Under the pieces are notes generated by a model, which saw only the letters and a program-made list of their open reading frames with translations, was not told where the DNA came from and searched no databases. The position numbers and the translations under genes are program-made. Of a stretch of DNA of 37,652 nt, positions 7,453-16,889 are shown piece after piece (position 1 is the first letter of the stretch; each line of letters begins with the position of its first letter). The stretch spans positions 1 through 37,652 of the forward strand of contig JBMTBW010000007.1 of the NCBI GenBank assembly GCA_049430265.1, in the 5' to 3' direction. Source of the stretch: MAG-120802 sp049430265 (GTDB lineage Bacteria > Actinomycetota > Actinomycetes > Nanopelagicales > Nanopelagicaceae).

Positions 7453-7465
7453 GTTAACTATTTTT
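7444..7465 (+). terminator. Weak AT-rich hairpin at the end of the PDZ-Lon gene
   Basis: AATAGTT (7444-7450) pairs with AACTATT (7456-7462), followed by TTT. It overlaps the stop codon of the protease gene. With only AT-rich pairs it is at best a partial terminator, and read-through into the UPF0182 gene 28 bases on is likely. Confidence 0.3.
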
Positions 7466-7480
7466 GGCTAATCTGCACCC

Positions 7481-10369
7481 ATGACCTTTGGAGATAACCC
7501 AGATAATCCTTTCCGCAACTTCCGCTTTCCTTCAAGAAACTTAAATGGTGGCGCCAGGCCAAAAATTGGAGCCCTGCCGCTAACGGTAATTATTCTGACA
7601 GTACTTGCAGTGATTCTGGTTTCCTTAAGCGGTTTTTATGCAGACTTTCTCTGGTTTAGATCTGTTGATTACAGCCAAGTTTGGACTACATTACTTACAA
7701 CGCGAATCACCTTATTTTTCATCTTTGGACTATTAACGTCATTAATTATCACTGCCAATATCTATATTGCCTATAAGCGACGCCCAATCTATGTTCCAGT
7801 AACAGTTGAGGCAGATAACCTTGAAAGATATCGCGCCCAGCTTGAGCCACTTCGAAAAGTTGGTTTAATCGGAGTTGCAGTCGCGCTATTTTATTTTGCA
7901 GGAATGGCAGGAACAAGGCTCTGGGAGAGCTGGTTACTTTTTAGAAACTCAACAGAGTTTGGCGTAGTTGATCCACAGTTTGGTCGAGATATTTCATTTT
8001 TTGCATTTGAGCTTCCCTTCTATCAGTCAATAGTTGGTTGGGCGATCTCAACTCTTATCTTGGCAACCATTGCATCTCTTGCGGTTCACTATGTTTATGG
8101 CGGCATTCGCCCTCAAGTTAGACAAGATCGCACCACAGTTGCTGCCAGAGTTCAGCTCTCAGTCCTACTTGGATTTATTGTGGCAATTAAGGCTGTGGCC
8201 TACTATCTAGATCGATTTGCACTTGCGACCTCTGATGAAGGAATTATCACTGGACTTACCTATACCGATGTCAATGCCCTGCTTCCAGCAAAATCAATCC
8301 TTACTGGAATTGCAGCTTTATGTTCGTTGCTATTTTTTGCCAACATTATCCGTCGCTCCTGGGTTCTTCCAGCAGCAGGAGTAGCACTTCTTGGTATCTC
8401 ATCATTTTTAATCGCAGGGGTTTATCCCGGCTTAATCCAACAATTTCAAGTAAAGCCAAGTGAGTCCTCAAGAGAGGCTCCCTATATTCAACGCAATATT
8501 GAAGGAACTCGCGCTGCATATGGTCTTGATAAGGTTGAAGTTAAAGATTACTCGGCAATTGTTGATACATCAGCTGGGCAATTGGCAGATGATGCAGCGA
8601 CAATTTCAAATATTCGTCTCATGGATCCAAATGTCTTATCAGCTACTTTCCGCCAGCTCCAACAACTAAAGCCTTATTACACCTTTAATGAATCTCTAGA
8701 TATTGATCGTTACACCATAGATGGCGTCACTAGAGATATGGTTGTTGCGGTTCGTGAAATAAATATTGATGGAAATCCAAATAGAAATTGGATCAATGAT
8801 CACTTGGTTTATACCCATGGCTTTGGATTTGTTGGTTCCTATGGAAATATCCAAGATATCGATGGAAAGCCAGTCTTCTCAGTAGGCGGCATCCCGCCAA
8901 AGGGCGAATTGGGAGAATTTCAGCCGAGAATTTATTTTGGTGAGAACAATCCGGAATACTCGATTATTGGTGGCACCACAGATGGTGAGGCTGTTGAGTT
9001 TGACTATCCAGATGATGCTTCAGCTAATGGTCAGAAGAATTACACCTACACCGGAAAAGGTGGAGTCCCAATGGGCTCTATTTTTTCAAGGTTGCTATTT
9101 GCCATTAAGTATCAAGAGCAGAGAATCCTGCTTTCAAATCTGATAAATGCTGATACCAAGATTATCTTTGACCGTGAACCACGTCAGAGAGTGGCAAAAG
9201 TTGCTCCATGGCTGAAACTAGATGGCGATCCATATCCAGCAATTGTTGATAATAAAGTTCAGTGGATTATCGATGGCTATACCACTAGCTCTGGATATCC
9301 ATACTCCAGAACTGTTGATGTCTCTGGTGCTACAACTGATGCGCTAAACATCAACAACAATCCATTAACTGCAATTCCTAACTCAACCATCAACTACATT
9401 CGAAACTCTGTTAAAGCAACAGTTGATGCATATGACGGAACAGTCACGCTCTATGCCTGGGACGAGAAAGATCCAGTTCTAGCCTCTTGGATGAAGGCGT
9501 TTCCTGGAATTGTGAAGGCAAAATCTGAGATGAGCAAAGATTTGGTCTCTCATGTTCGCTATCCAGAGGATCTATTTAGAGTGCAGCGAGATGTGCTCTC
9601 GCTCTATCACGTAAAGAATGCAAATGCCTTTTATGGTGGACAAGATTTCTGGCGCGTACCAAGAGATCCTTCAACGCTTGGCGCAAATGCTGGAGCTCAG
9701 CCTCCTTACTACTACACCTTACAACTACCAGGTGAGAAGAAAGCATCCTTTGCTCTAACAACTCCATTTGTGCCACGAGGTGGTCGAGAAAACCTTTCAG
9801 CATTTGCTGTTGTGAATTCAGATCCTGGTGATGATTATGGCAAGTTCACAGTTCTGCAGCTGCAACGCTCAACAAACGTTGCAGGACCATCACAGGTTGC
9901 ATCTAACTTTGAGGCCAATCCAACAGTTGCGCTATCACTATCGCTTCTTCGCCAAGGTGGCTCTGATGTTGTCCTTGGAAACCTTCTAACTCTTCCTGTC
10001 GGTGGCGGTCTGCTCTATGTTCAACCAGTTTATGTAAGAGCAACAGCAAATACCGCTGCATACCCACTCTTGCAGAAAGTGCTGGTTTCATTTGGAGAGA
10101 AAATTGGTTTTGATGACACCCTTAAAGGCGCTCTAGATCAAGTGTTTGGCGGCGATGCTGGAAGTACTAATTTGCCGCCTGCAAGTGGTGGAAGTACGGG
10201 AAGTAACACCGGATCAAATAATGATTTAGCAAGTGCGCTTGCTAGTGCGCAAGCAGCTCTTGCTGATGCGCAGGCCGCTCTTGCTAAGGGCGACTTTGCT
10301 GCATACGGCAAAGCTCAAGATCGATTAAAGGCAGCGATTGCCGCAGCAGTTGCAGCGCAAAATCGATAA
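7481..10369 (+). CDS. UPF0182 family large membrane protein
   Basis: This 962-residue protein is a typical UPF0182 (COG1615) member. The N-terminal third has about seven transmembrane segments (near 31-52, 74-96, 128-146, 182-206, 224-242, 270-287 and 294-314). A large, presumably extracytoplasmic domain fills the middle. The family hallmark FWRVPRDP and the YYTLQLPG segments are present. The last 60 residues are a Gly/Ser-rich linker followed by an alanine-rich, coiled-coil-like tail (repeats of the SAQAALADAQAALA kind). Its place beside the PDZ-Lon protease is conserved in actinobacteria. Function is unknown in all members I know of. The start ATG at 7481 is 28 bases after the protease stop. 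Confidence 0.92.
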   Translation: MTFGDNPDNPFRNFRFPSRNLNGGARPKIGALPLTVIILTVLAVILVSLSGFYADFLWFRSVDYSQVWTTLLTTRITLFFIFGLLTSLIITANIYIAYKRRPIYVPVTVEADNLERYRAQLEPLRKVGLIGVAVALFYFAGMAGTRLWESWLLFRNSTEFGVVDPQFGRDISFFAFELPFYQSIVGWAISTLILATIASLAVHYVYGGIRPQVRQDRTTVAARVQLSVLLGFIVAIKAVAYYLDRFALATSDEGIITGLTYTDVNALLPAKSILTGIAALCSLLFFANIIRRSWVLPAAGVALLGISSFLIAGVYPGLIQQFQVKPSESSREAPYIQRNIEGTRAAYGLDKVEVKDYSAIVDTSAGQLADDAATISNIRLMDPNVLSATFRQLQQLKPYYTFNESLDIDRYTIDGVTRDMVVAVREINIDGNPNRNWINDHLVYTHGFGFVGSYGNIQDIDGKPVFSVGGIPPKGELGEFQPRIYFGENNPEYSIIGGTTDGEAVEFDYPDDASANGQKNYTYTGKGGVPMGSIFSRLLFAIKYQEQRILLSNLINADTKIIFDREPRQRVAKVAPWLKLDGDPYPAIVDNKVQWIIDGYTTSSGYPYSRTVDVSGATTDALNINNNPLTAIPNSTINYIRNSVKATVDAYDGTVTLYAWDEKDPVLASWMKAFPGIVKAKSEMSKDLVSHVRYPEDLFRVQRDVLSLYHVKNANAFYGGQDFWRVPRDPSTLGANAGAQPPYYYTLQLPGEKKASFALTTPFVPRGGRENLSAFAVVNSDPGDDYGKFTVLQLQRSTNVAGPSQVASNFEANPTVALSLSLLRQGGSDVVLGNLLTLPVGGGLLYVQPVYVRATANTAAYPLLQKVLVSFGEKIGFDDTLKGALDQVFGGDAGSTNLPPASGGSTGSNTGSNNDLASALASAQAALADAQAALAKGDFAAYGKAQDRLKAAIAAAVAAQNR

Positions 10370-10374
10370 TCGTT

Positions 10375-10404
10375 TTGGCTCAAAAGGGCTTACGCCTCTA
10401 GGCT
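10375..10404 (+). promoter_or_regulatory. Promoter of tRNA-fMet
   Basis: TTGGCT (10375-10380) and TAGGCT (10399-10404) are 18 bases apart, and the second is 11 bases before the mature tRNA 5' end. The elements fit a housekeeping actinobacterial promoter and overlap the spacer just after the UPF0182 stop. Confidence 0.5.
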
Positions 10405-10415
10405 AAGTCCTCCGA

Positions 10416-10492
<77 letters not shown>

Positions 10493-10497
10493 AAACA

Positions 10498-10530
10498 AAA
10501 AAAGCGCCTTGAAAAATAAGGCGCTTTTTT
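10498..10530. terminator. Bidirectional terminator between tRNA-fMet and terC
   Basis: A perfect 13-bp stem (10498-10510 AAAAAAGCGCCTT with 10518-10530 AAGGCGCTTTTTT) has a 7-base loop. It has a T run in both directions, so it can end the tRNA transcript on the plus strand and the terC operon on the minus strand. Confidence 0.9.
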
Positions 10531-10551
10531 CTTGCTCAAATTACAGTGGGC

Positions 10552-11544
10552 TTACTTATCTTTCTCTTTCTTTGGACCACTCATCCGGCCAGCATGAGCA
10601 ATAGCACTTGGATCGCGCTTGGATTTAATCAAGCTGGCAACTGTTGCAACTATCAGAATCAAGCAAATTACGAGCAGCGAAGTATTTGTCGAAACCTTTG
10701 GAACTTCAACCCAGATCTCATGGGCCCAGAGCAGGATTAACTTTGCTCCGATAAAGATCAGGATAAATGCTAAGCCAAGTGAGAGATAGATCAGCCTCTG
10801 TAGTAGTCCTTTGATTAGGAAGTAGAGAGCTCTAAGACCAAGGAGTGCAAAGGCATTTGCAGCAAAGACTAAGAATGGCTCCTGGGTTACCCCAAAGGTT
10901 GCCGGGATTGAATCAAGGGCAAATAGAAGATCAGTTGAGCCAATGGCAACCATCACTAGAAGAAGCGGTGTGGCATAACGCTTACCGTTTTCTTTAATGA
11001 ACATCTTTGTTCCATGATATTGATCGGTGAAGGCAAATTTCTTTCGGGCATAGCGCACTATCGCATTGTCATTTAGATCGGGATCCTCATCCCAATGCTG
11101 GAATAACTTGACTCCAGTCCAGAGCAAAATTGCACCGAAAATCACAAAAGTAAATGAAAATGTAGCAAGTGCAGCTGCTCCAAGTGCTATAAATATCGCG
11201 CGCATAATTAAGGCAAGAACTATTCCTACCATCAAGACCCTCTGATGATAGATAGATGGAACTGCGAAATTTGCCAAGATAATTACAAATACAAAGAGAT
11301 TATCAACTGATAAGGACTTCTCAACTACGTAAGCGGCAAAATACTCTTTGCCGAATTGATCTCCAAATTCAATCCATACCCATGCGCCAAAGATGAGGGC
11401 AACGGCGATGTAAAACACTGACCAAAAACTTGCCTCTTTAAAGGAGACATCATGGGCTTTGCGGGAGGAGGCCAATAAATCAAAGACTAAAAGTCCAACT
11501 ATGAATGCGACAGTTCCAATCCAGATGGAATTAGATAAATTCAC
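10552..11544 (-). CDS. TerC family integral membrane protein
   Basis: This 330-residue protein is a TerC (TMEM175-unrelated, LysE-like fold) family member with eight or nine hydrophobic helices. Hallmarks are EKSLSVDNLFVFVI in the N-terminal half and a second acidic helix with DLLFALDSIPATFG, whose Asp and Asn residues are thought to form a metal path. TerC relatives in other bacteria export manganese or help load metals into secreted enzymes; tellurite resistance is the historic label. It is the last gene of the minus-strand operon, overlapping copA by 4 bases, and ends in a strong bidirectional terminator. The C-terminal tail is basic and cytoplasmic. The operon context suggests a role in metal balance, but the metal is not known. 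Confidence 0.92.
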   Translation of the reverse strand: MNLSNSIWIGTVAFIVGLLVFDLLASSRKAHDVSFKEASFWSVFYIAVALIFGAWVWIEFGDQFGKEYFAAYVVEKSLSVDNLFVFVIILANFAVPSIYHQRVLMVGIVLALIMRAIFIALGAAALATFSFTFVIFGAILLWTGVKLFQHWDEDPDLNDNAIVRYARKKFAFTDQYHGTKMFIKENGKRYATPLLLVMVAIGSTDLLFALDSIPATFGVTQEPFLVFAANAFALLGLRALYFLIKGLLQRLIYLSLGLAFILIFIGAKLILLWAHEIWVEVPKVSTNTSLLVICLILIVATVASLIKSKRDPSAIAHAGRMSGPKKEKDK

Positions 11545-13799
11545 GCCGAGAGGGTAGCGCTCCGATTAATTCTTAGCGAATTTAGAACCACTAAGAGACT
11601 TGATATCGCCATCGCCCCACCGGCATACATTGGATTAAGTAGTCCTAAAGCGGCAATTGGAATGCCAATAACATTGTAAAAAAACGCCCATCCCAGATTT
11701 ACTCTGATAATTCTCAGAGTCTTGGCCGAGAGATTTAAGGCAGCAATTGCTGTGGCTAAAGTTGGACGCATTAGCGTGATATCGGCGCTAGATATTGCAG
11801 TATCAGTTCCTGTGCCAAGAGCCATACTTAGATCAGCCTCACTAAGTGCTGCGGCATCATTTATCCCATCACCAATCATGAGAACTTTTCGACCAGAGCG
11901 ACGTAGCTCTTTGACCTTTGCAATCTTTTGATCGGGAGTTGCTTGAGCAATCACGTTGCTTAGAGCAATTCCTACCTGAGCAGCAATCTGTGTTGCAGCC
12001 TCTTGACTATCGCCGCTAATTAGCCAGCTATCGATATTTCTACTCTTTAAAGCTGCAATAGTTTGCCTAGCATCAACTCTTAAGCTATCTCCAACTTCAA
12101 AGAGAGCCATAGCAACGCCATCGACTGCAACTAGCGCTACTGAATTTCCTTTTGAAAGGGCAGATGCGATTGCATCCTCTAGTTGGGGGTGAAGCGAAAC
12201 AGTTGCCCGCCTGATTGAGGCAGGAGTTCCAATAAGAACTGGCATCTGTATCTCGCCAAATTGCATGCGAGCAGCTATTCCCATACCCGCGCTCTCTACA
12301 TAATCAGTAAATTTCTTTCTAGCAATTCCTTGTTCTCTAAGGCTCTTACTGATTGCAACTGCAATCGGATGGCTACTTTCATGCTCGAGGCTGTGAACTG
12401 CAATTAATAGATCTGATGTTGAAATCTTTGGCGCAGCTGCCCCAAGATCGGCGATGGTGATGTTCTGCACCTTCATCACACCTGTTGTAAGGGTGCCCGT
12501 CTTATCAAAAATAGCGGTATCAATTTTTGTTGCAATCTCAAGTGATGAACTTTTACGCAGGATAATTCCATTGGTAGCGCCTTTGCCAGATGCCACAAGA
12601 AGCGCTACTGGGGTAGCAAGTCCCAGGGCGCAAGGACAGGCGATTATCAATACTGCTACAGATGCGGTGATGGAGTCAGTCAGCGAATTTCCTAAGCCAT
12701 ACCAAGTTGCAAAAGTTGCAATCGCAAGTGCAATAACAATAGGTACAAATACATTACTTATTCGATCTGCAAGTCTTTGGATAGGGGCTTTCTCGCCTTG
12801 AGCGGTTAAGACCATCTTGGTAATACGGGCAAGCTCGGTATCACTTCCAACTCTTTTTGCCTCAATAACTATTGGAGAATTTAGATTGATAGCACCAGCA
12901 ATAACACTTGCTCCAGCTTGAACATCTACCGGCAGGGATTCACCTGTTAGTAGTGAATTATCAATTGCACTTGATCCCTGAATGACGATTCCATCGGTTG
13001 GAATAGCTTGGCCTGCTTTGACTAAGCAGTGATCTCCAATTACTAAATTAGCAATGGGCGCTGTTATCTCTTGGCCACCTCTAATAATTATTACTTGTTT
13101 GGGAGTGAGGGAGAGTAAGTGGGCAAGGGATGATCCAGCTTTTCTCTTGGCTCTTGATTCAAGATATCTTCCAAGAACAATAAAGGTCACAACAGATGCG
13201 CCAACTTCAGAATAGATATCACCGTTTCCAGTTGAGTTGGCATAGATTGACCAGATAAGGGCAGTTAGAGAGCCTAGTGAAATTAAATTATCCATACTTG
13301 GATGGGTGATGTTCTTAATAGCTGCTCGATGAATTGGCCAACCAATTAAGAGCACCACTGGAGCGCTAAGAGCAATTACTAACCAGCCAGTCGGCGAATA
13401 AAGAGGCGCTGCGATATTAAGTGAATCTAATTGGATGAGAATAAATTTATCAACTTGCCTATGGAGTTGATGCCACATCGAGAGAGTAATTACTGGGATG
13501 GTAAGTAATATCGCTGCAATTAATCGAAAGCCCATAGCCCTTGAATGAGAGAAACTCTCATAACCATCACCGCGAAGCTTGGCGCTATAGCCAGCTTTAA
13601 CAACTGCAGCTATTAAATCTTTTGGATTTGCCCCTCGAGGAATCAGGATGTGAGCGCTATCGGTAGCAAGATTTACTGATGCCTTAGCCCCAGGCACTTC
13701 ATTTAGCGACTTTTCAACTCTTCCGACGCATGAAGAGCAGGTCATGCCAGTAATACTTAAATCAATTTGTTCTAGATCTACTACTTGAGTATCACTCAT
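11541..13799 (-). CDS. copA: Copper-translocating P1B-type ATPase
   Basis: This 752-residue protein is a P1B ATPase. The N-terminal heavy-metal domain has GMTCSSC with Cys21 and Cys24. The transport-site CPC is at 388-390 in the middle of a membrane helix, TGES is at 285-288 in the actuator domain, and the phosphorylated Asp432 lies in DKTGTLT. The SSHP motif of the nucleotide domain and GDGINDAAAL near the C-terminus are also present. CPC with paired transmembrane helices points to Cu(I) export, although silver or other soft metals are possible. It overlaps hisN by 4 bases upstream and terC by 4 bases downstream, so translation of the three is probably coupled. No copper chaperone or copper-responsive regulator is seen in the window, and no operator was recognised. 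Confidence 0.94.
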   Translation of the reverse strand: MSDTQVVDLEQIDLSITGMTCSSCVGRVEKSLNEVPGAKASVNLATDSAHILIPRGANPKDLIAAVVKAGYSAKLRGDGYESFSHSRAMGFRLIAAILLTIPVITLSMWHQLHRQVDKFILIQLDSLNIAAPLYSPTGWLVIALSAPVVLLIGWPIHRAAIKNITHPSMDNLISLGSLTALIWSIYANSTGNGDIYSEVGASVVTFIVLGRYLESRAKRKAGSSLAHLLSLTPKQVIIIRGGQEITAPIANLVIGDHCLVKAGQAIPTDGIVIQGSSAIDNSLLTGESLPVDVQAGASVIAGAINLNSPIVIEAKRVGSDTELARITKMVLTAQGEKAPIQRLADRISNVFVPIVIALAIATFATWYGLGNSLTDSITASVAVLIIACPCALGLATPVALLVASGKGATNGIILRKSSSLEIATKIDTAIFDKTGTLTTGVMKVQNITIADLGAAAPKISTSDLLIAVHSLEHESSHPIAVAISKSLREQGIARKKFTDYVESAGMGIAARMQFGEIQMPVLIGTPASIRRATVSLHPQLEDAIASALSKGNSVALVAVDGVAMALFEVGDSLRVDARQTIAALKSRNIDSWLISGDSQEAATQIAAQVGIALSNVIAQATPDQKIAKVKELRRSGRKVLMIGDGINDAAALSEADLSMALGTGTDTAISSADITLMRPTLATAIAALNLSAKTLRIIRVNLGWAFFYNVIGIPIAALGLLNPMYAGGAMAISSLLVVLNSLRINRSATLSA

Positions 13800-14605
13800 G
13801 AATTCACCGCGCTAATAAATGCTTGGTGAAGATGACCATTGGTTGAAACTCCGCTTTTGCCAAAGGGCCCGGCAACATTTTCTAGATCGCTAAATCTTCC
13901 CCCGGATTCGGTAACAATTATCGCAACCGCTGCCATATCCCAGAGCGCAAGACTTGGCTCTGCCGCAATATCTACCGCTCCCTCTGCCACCAACATATGT
14001 GACCAGAAATCACCAATTCCTCTAGCTCTCCAGGCCTTATCCATAAACGCTAAATATGAATTCTTTCTTGGACCCCAGCCAACTAAATCTGAAAATGAAA
14101 TGGATGCATCAGATATTTCTTTCACATTAGATGCCTTGATTTGAATTGCAGTACCTGAGTTAACTTCCGTAAATGCTCCAAAACCCTCTGCGGCATACCA
14201 CCTGCGAAATAGCGCAGGGGAGGAGACCATGCCTGCTATAACCCGATCTTGGCCATTTTCATTCCTATGCACTAAACCAATGAGCGTGGCCCAGATTGGA
14301 AGGCCCCTTAAAAAGTTCTTTGTTCCATCAATTGGATCTATTACCCAATATCTATCCATCGCCCTAATATCTGCTGCGCTGCCAAACTCTTCTCCAACAA
14401 TTTTGTCATTTGGGCGCTGGGCTTTGAGAACCTCTCGAATTTTCTCTTCAACTGCTCTATCAGCATCGGTAACCGGTGAGAGATCTGGTTTACTTTCGAT
14501 TTTAAGATCTTGAGCTAAAAATCTAGATGATGAGATCTCATCACTTAAATCGGCGAGATATTTAAGTAACTCAATATCTCCTAGCAGATCTCCCGGATAG
14601 GTCAT
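13796..14605 (-). CDS. hisN: Histidinol-phosphatase, inositol monophosphatase fold
   Basis: This 269-residue protein is of the inositol monophosphatase superfamily. Metal-binding residues are visible as GEE at 71-73, DPIDGT at 90-95 and an ALWDMAA motif near residue 222. In actinobacteria the copy with this motif pattern next to rsgA-aroA is usually HisN, which removes phosphate from L-histidinol phosphate in histidine synthesis. Other members hydrolyse inositol phosphate or 3'-phosphoadenosine 5'-phosphate, so substrate assignment rests mostly on family resemblance and neighbours. It lies 5 bases after rsgA and overlaps copA by 4 bases. Confidence 0.85.
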   Translation of the reverse strand: MTYPGDLLGDIELLKYLADLSDEISSSRFLAQDLKIESKPDLSPVTDADRAVEEKIREVLKAQRPNDKIVGEEFGSAADIRAMDRYWVIDPIDGTKNFLRGLPIWATLIGLVHRNENGQDRVIAGMVSSPALFRRWYAAEGFGAFTEVNSGTAIQIKASNVKEISDASISFSDLVGWGPRKNSYLAFMDKAWRARGIGDFWSHMLVAEGAVDIAAEPSLALWDMAAVAIIVTESGGRFSDLENVAGPFGKSGVSTNGHLHQAFISAVNS

Positions 14606-14610
14606 AGTCC

Positions 14611-15591
14611 CTAGATTATCTCTTGGTTGCTTGAATCAAGCAGCCTTTGCAAGCTGGCTAGGCGCGAGGATGCTTGAGGATTTGTCTTTACGTAGTTATT
14701 TAGAGCGCAAGTTGCTTCATCATGAGAGCAATTCTTAGGACAGTTTGCAATAACTGATGCAAATTCAGTAAATGAGGCGATAACTCTTGATTTATCAATA
14801 TGTTCTAGGCCAAAGGATCTAACTCCGGGGGTATCAATTATCCAGCCCCCATTTGGTAATTCAAAAGAGATAGCACTTGATGAAGTATGGCGACCCCTAC
14901 CAGTTGTTGAATTAACATCTCCAGTGTCGCGCTTTTCGATTCCAAGGAGTGCATTTACAAGTGTTGATTTACCAACTCCCGAGTGGCCAATTAAGACTGA
15001 AACTTTTGCCTCTAACGCTTTATGAAGCTGAGTTAAATCATCACCACGTTTTAGCTTGAAATAATCAACTTCCAAATCTTTGTAAGCTCTTAAGAACTCA
15101 TCAGGATCTGCTAAATCTGACTTACTCATAACAATTATCGGTTTGATGCCTTGATCAAATGCCACTGCTAAACAGCGATCAATAAATCCCTGTCTTGGAG
15201 CAGGATCAGCAGATGCTGCAACGATAACCATCTGATCAAGATTGGCTGCAATTGTTTTTTCAAAGGCCCCAGCATCATCAATAGTTCTACTTAAGCTATT
15301 CCGTCGAGGTTGCACTGCAACAATTCGAGCTAGAGAACCAGCATCACCACTTACATCTCCTACGATATTTACTAAATCTCCAACCACTACAGCGTTCTTT
15401 CCCAGCTCTCTAGCTTTCATTGCGCTAACTAATTGCCCACTAGTAATGCGACATAGAGTTCTGCCGCGATCAACCGTTATTACTTGTGCAGCAATTGAGT
15501 CACTATGAGATGGTCTATCTTTACTTCGCCGGCGCGTTGATTTAGCCGGGCGAATGCGAATATCGCTCTCATCTGGACGGCGTCTAACCAT
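14611..15591 (-). CDS. rsgA: Ribosome small-subunit maturation GTPase RsgA
   Basis: This 326-residue protein has the circularly permuted GTPase order of RsgA (YjeQ). An OB-fold spans about 30-115, the G4 motif SKSD is at 156-159, G1 GHSGVGKST is at 202-210 and G3 DTPG is at 253-256. The TTGRGRHTS switch region lies in between. The C-terminal zinc site uses Cys284, Cys288, His290 and Cys295. RsgA checks the decoding centre of the maturing 30S subunit. The basic N-terminus (rich in Arg and Lys in the first 25 residues) is typical of actinobacterial members. It overlaps aroA by 8 bases and precedes hisN by 5 bases, so it is in the middle of one operon. Confidence 0.95.
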   Translation of the reverse strand: MVRRRPDESDIRIRPAKSTRRRSKDRPSHSDSIAAQVITVDRGRTLCRITSGQLVSAMKARELGKNAVVVGDLVNIVGDVSGDAGSLARIVAVQPRRNSLSRTIDDAGAFEKTIAANLDQMVIVAASADPAPRQGFIDRCLAVAFDQGIKPIIVMSKSDLADPDEFLRAYKDLEVDYFKLKRGDDLTQLHKALEAKVSVLIGHSGVGKSTLVNALLGIEKRDTGDVNSTTGRGRHTSSSAISFELPNGGWIIDTPGVRSFGLEHIDKSRVIASFTEFASVIANCPKNCSHDEATCALNNYVKTNPQASSRLASLQRLLDSSNQEII

Positions 15592-16846
15592 TTAGTAGTT
15601 GACTCCAAAGCGCTGGAAAATCAGTGATTGTTTTTTTGGTTGTTTCAATATTTTCTACTTCAACTCCATCGACAGCAAGGCCAATGAGCGCGCCTGCTGT
15701 TGCAAGGCGATGATCTTCATAGGTGTGAAAAACTCCAGATTTCATAGGCTTTGGATGAATTCTAAGTGCGCTCTCCTCTTCAATGACTTCAGCTCCAAGA
15801 GCAGTTAGCTCACTTTTTAAAGCGCTTAATCGATCCGTTTCATGGAGTCTTAAATGGCCAATACCGCGTAGGTGCGAGGGGGAGTTTGCAAAGCAAGCCA
15901 GCGCTGCAATCACTGGAGTTAGCTCGCCAACATCGCCAAGATCAATATCAATTCCTCTTATCTGGCCACTTGATCGAACTCTTAAACCTTGATCTACAAA
16001 ATCAATTACTCCGCCCATTTCTGAAAATATCTGCCTTAACTGATCTCCTGGTTGGGTAGTTTTTCTTGGCCAATCTTTGATAATCACTTCGCCACCACAA
16101 AGTATTGGCGCTGCCATAAAGACAGCAGCATTAGAAAGATCTGGCTCAATTACTAGATCAACTCCAGTTAATTTAGTTGGCACAACGCTCCATTGATTCG
16201 CAATAGAGGTGTCAACAACTGCTCCATATTGGGCGAGCATTGCGATAGTCATCTCAATGTGAGGCTTTGAAGGAAGGTTCTTTCCAACATTTTTAATCTT
16301 AAGTCCCTGCTTCATTAAAGGTGCAACTAATAAGAGCGAGGAGAGAAATTGACTTGAAGCGCTGGCATCTATTTCAACCACTCCACCATTTATATAGCCT
16401 GCGCCATTTATAACCAAAGGCAAGCTATATCTACCTTGATGTTCAATGCTTACTCCAAGGCTTTCGAGCGCCTTTATAACTGGGCCTAGTGGGCGCTGGT
16501 GGGAGCGCGGATCTCCATCAAAGGAGATCAATCCCTTAGCAAGTGCTGCAAGAGGTGGAAGAAATCTCATTACAGTTCCGGCATTTCCAACATCAATTCC
16601 TGCAGGTCCTATCAAGGGCGCTGGAGTAATTTTCCAAAGATCTTCCTCAATCTCAATCTTTACGCCAAGGCTAGATAGCGCTTTGATCATTAAATCTGTG
16701 TCTCTTGAACGCAAGCCCCTTCTCAAAGTAGATGGTGATGAGGCAAGTGCGCTTAATACCAGAGCTCGATTTGTAACTGACTTTGAGCCTGGAATATTTA
16801 TGGCGCCCGAGATTGGCTTTGATGCCCTAAAGGGTGCGCTCCACAT
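15584..16846 (-). CDS. aroA: 3-phosphoshikimate 1-carboxyvinyltransferase (EPSP synthase)
   Basis: This 420-residue enzyme joins shikimate 3-phosphate and phosphoenolpyruvate in the aromatic amino acid pathway. The N-terminal PGSKSVTNRAL motif and the NAGTVMRFLPPLAAL segment near residue 90 bind substrates. The EVIEEESALRI and YEDHRLATAGALIGL segments near the C-terminus complete the fold. Length is normal for the family. It is the first gene of the minus-strand set aroA-rsgA-hisN-copA-terC and is divergent from the SRAP gene, with 43 bases between. The aroA-rsgA pairing next to SRAP and sigR is a conserved actinobacterial order. Confidence 0.96.
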   Translation of the reverse strand: MWSAPFRASKPISGAINIPGSKSVTNRALVLSALASSPSTLRRGLRSRDTDLMIKALSSLGVKIEIEEDLWKITPAPLIGPAGIDVGNAGTVMRFLPPLAALAKGLISFDGDPRSHQRPLGPVIKALESLGVSIEHQGRYSLPLVINGAGYINGGVVEIDASASSQFLSSLLLVAPLMKQGLKIKNVGKNLPSKPHIEMTIAMLAQYGAVVDTSIANQWSVVPTKLTGVDLVIEPDLSNAAVFMAAPILCGGEVIIKDWPRKTTQPGDQLRQIFSEMGGVIDFVDQGLRVRSSGQIRGIDIDLGDVGELTPVIAALACFANSPSHLRGIGHLRLHETDRLSALKSELTALGAEVIEEESALRIHPKPMKSGVFHTYEDHRLATAGALIGLAVDGVEVENIETTKKTITDFPALWSQLLNG

Positions 16847-16889
16847 ACTTGAAAGTCTAGTTCATCGCCTTAAGTATTAGATTAGGAGT

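Noticed and set aside
7481..10369. Several open frames on both strands inside the UPF0182, kgd and copA genes.
   Set aside because: They lie wholly within strongly supported genes, have no ribosome binding sites and show low-complexity or unlikely composition.
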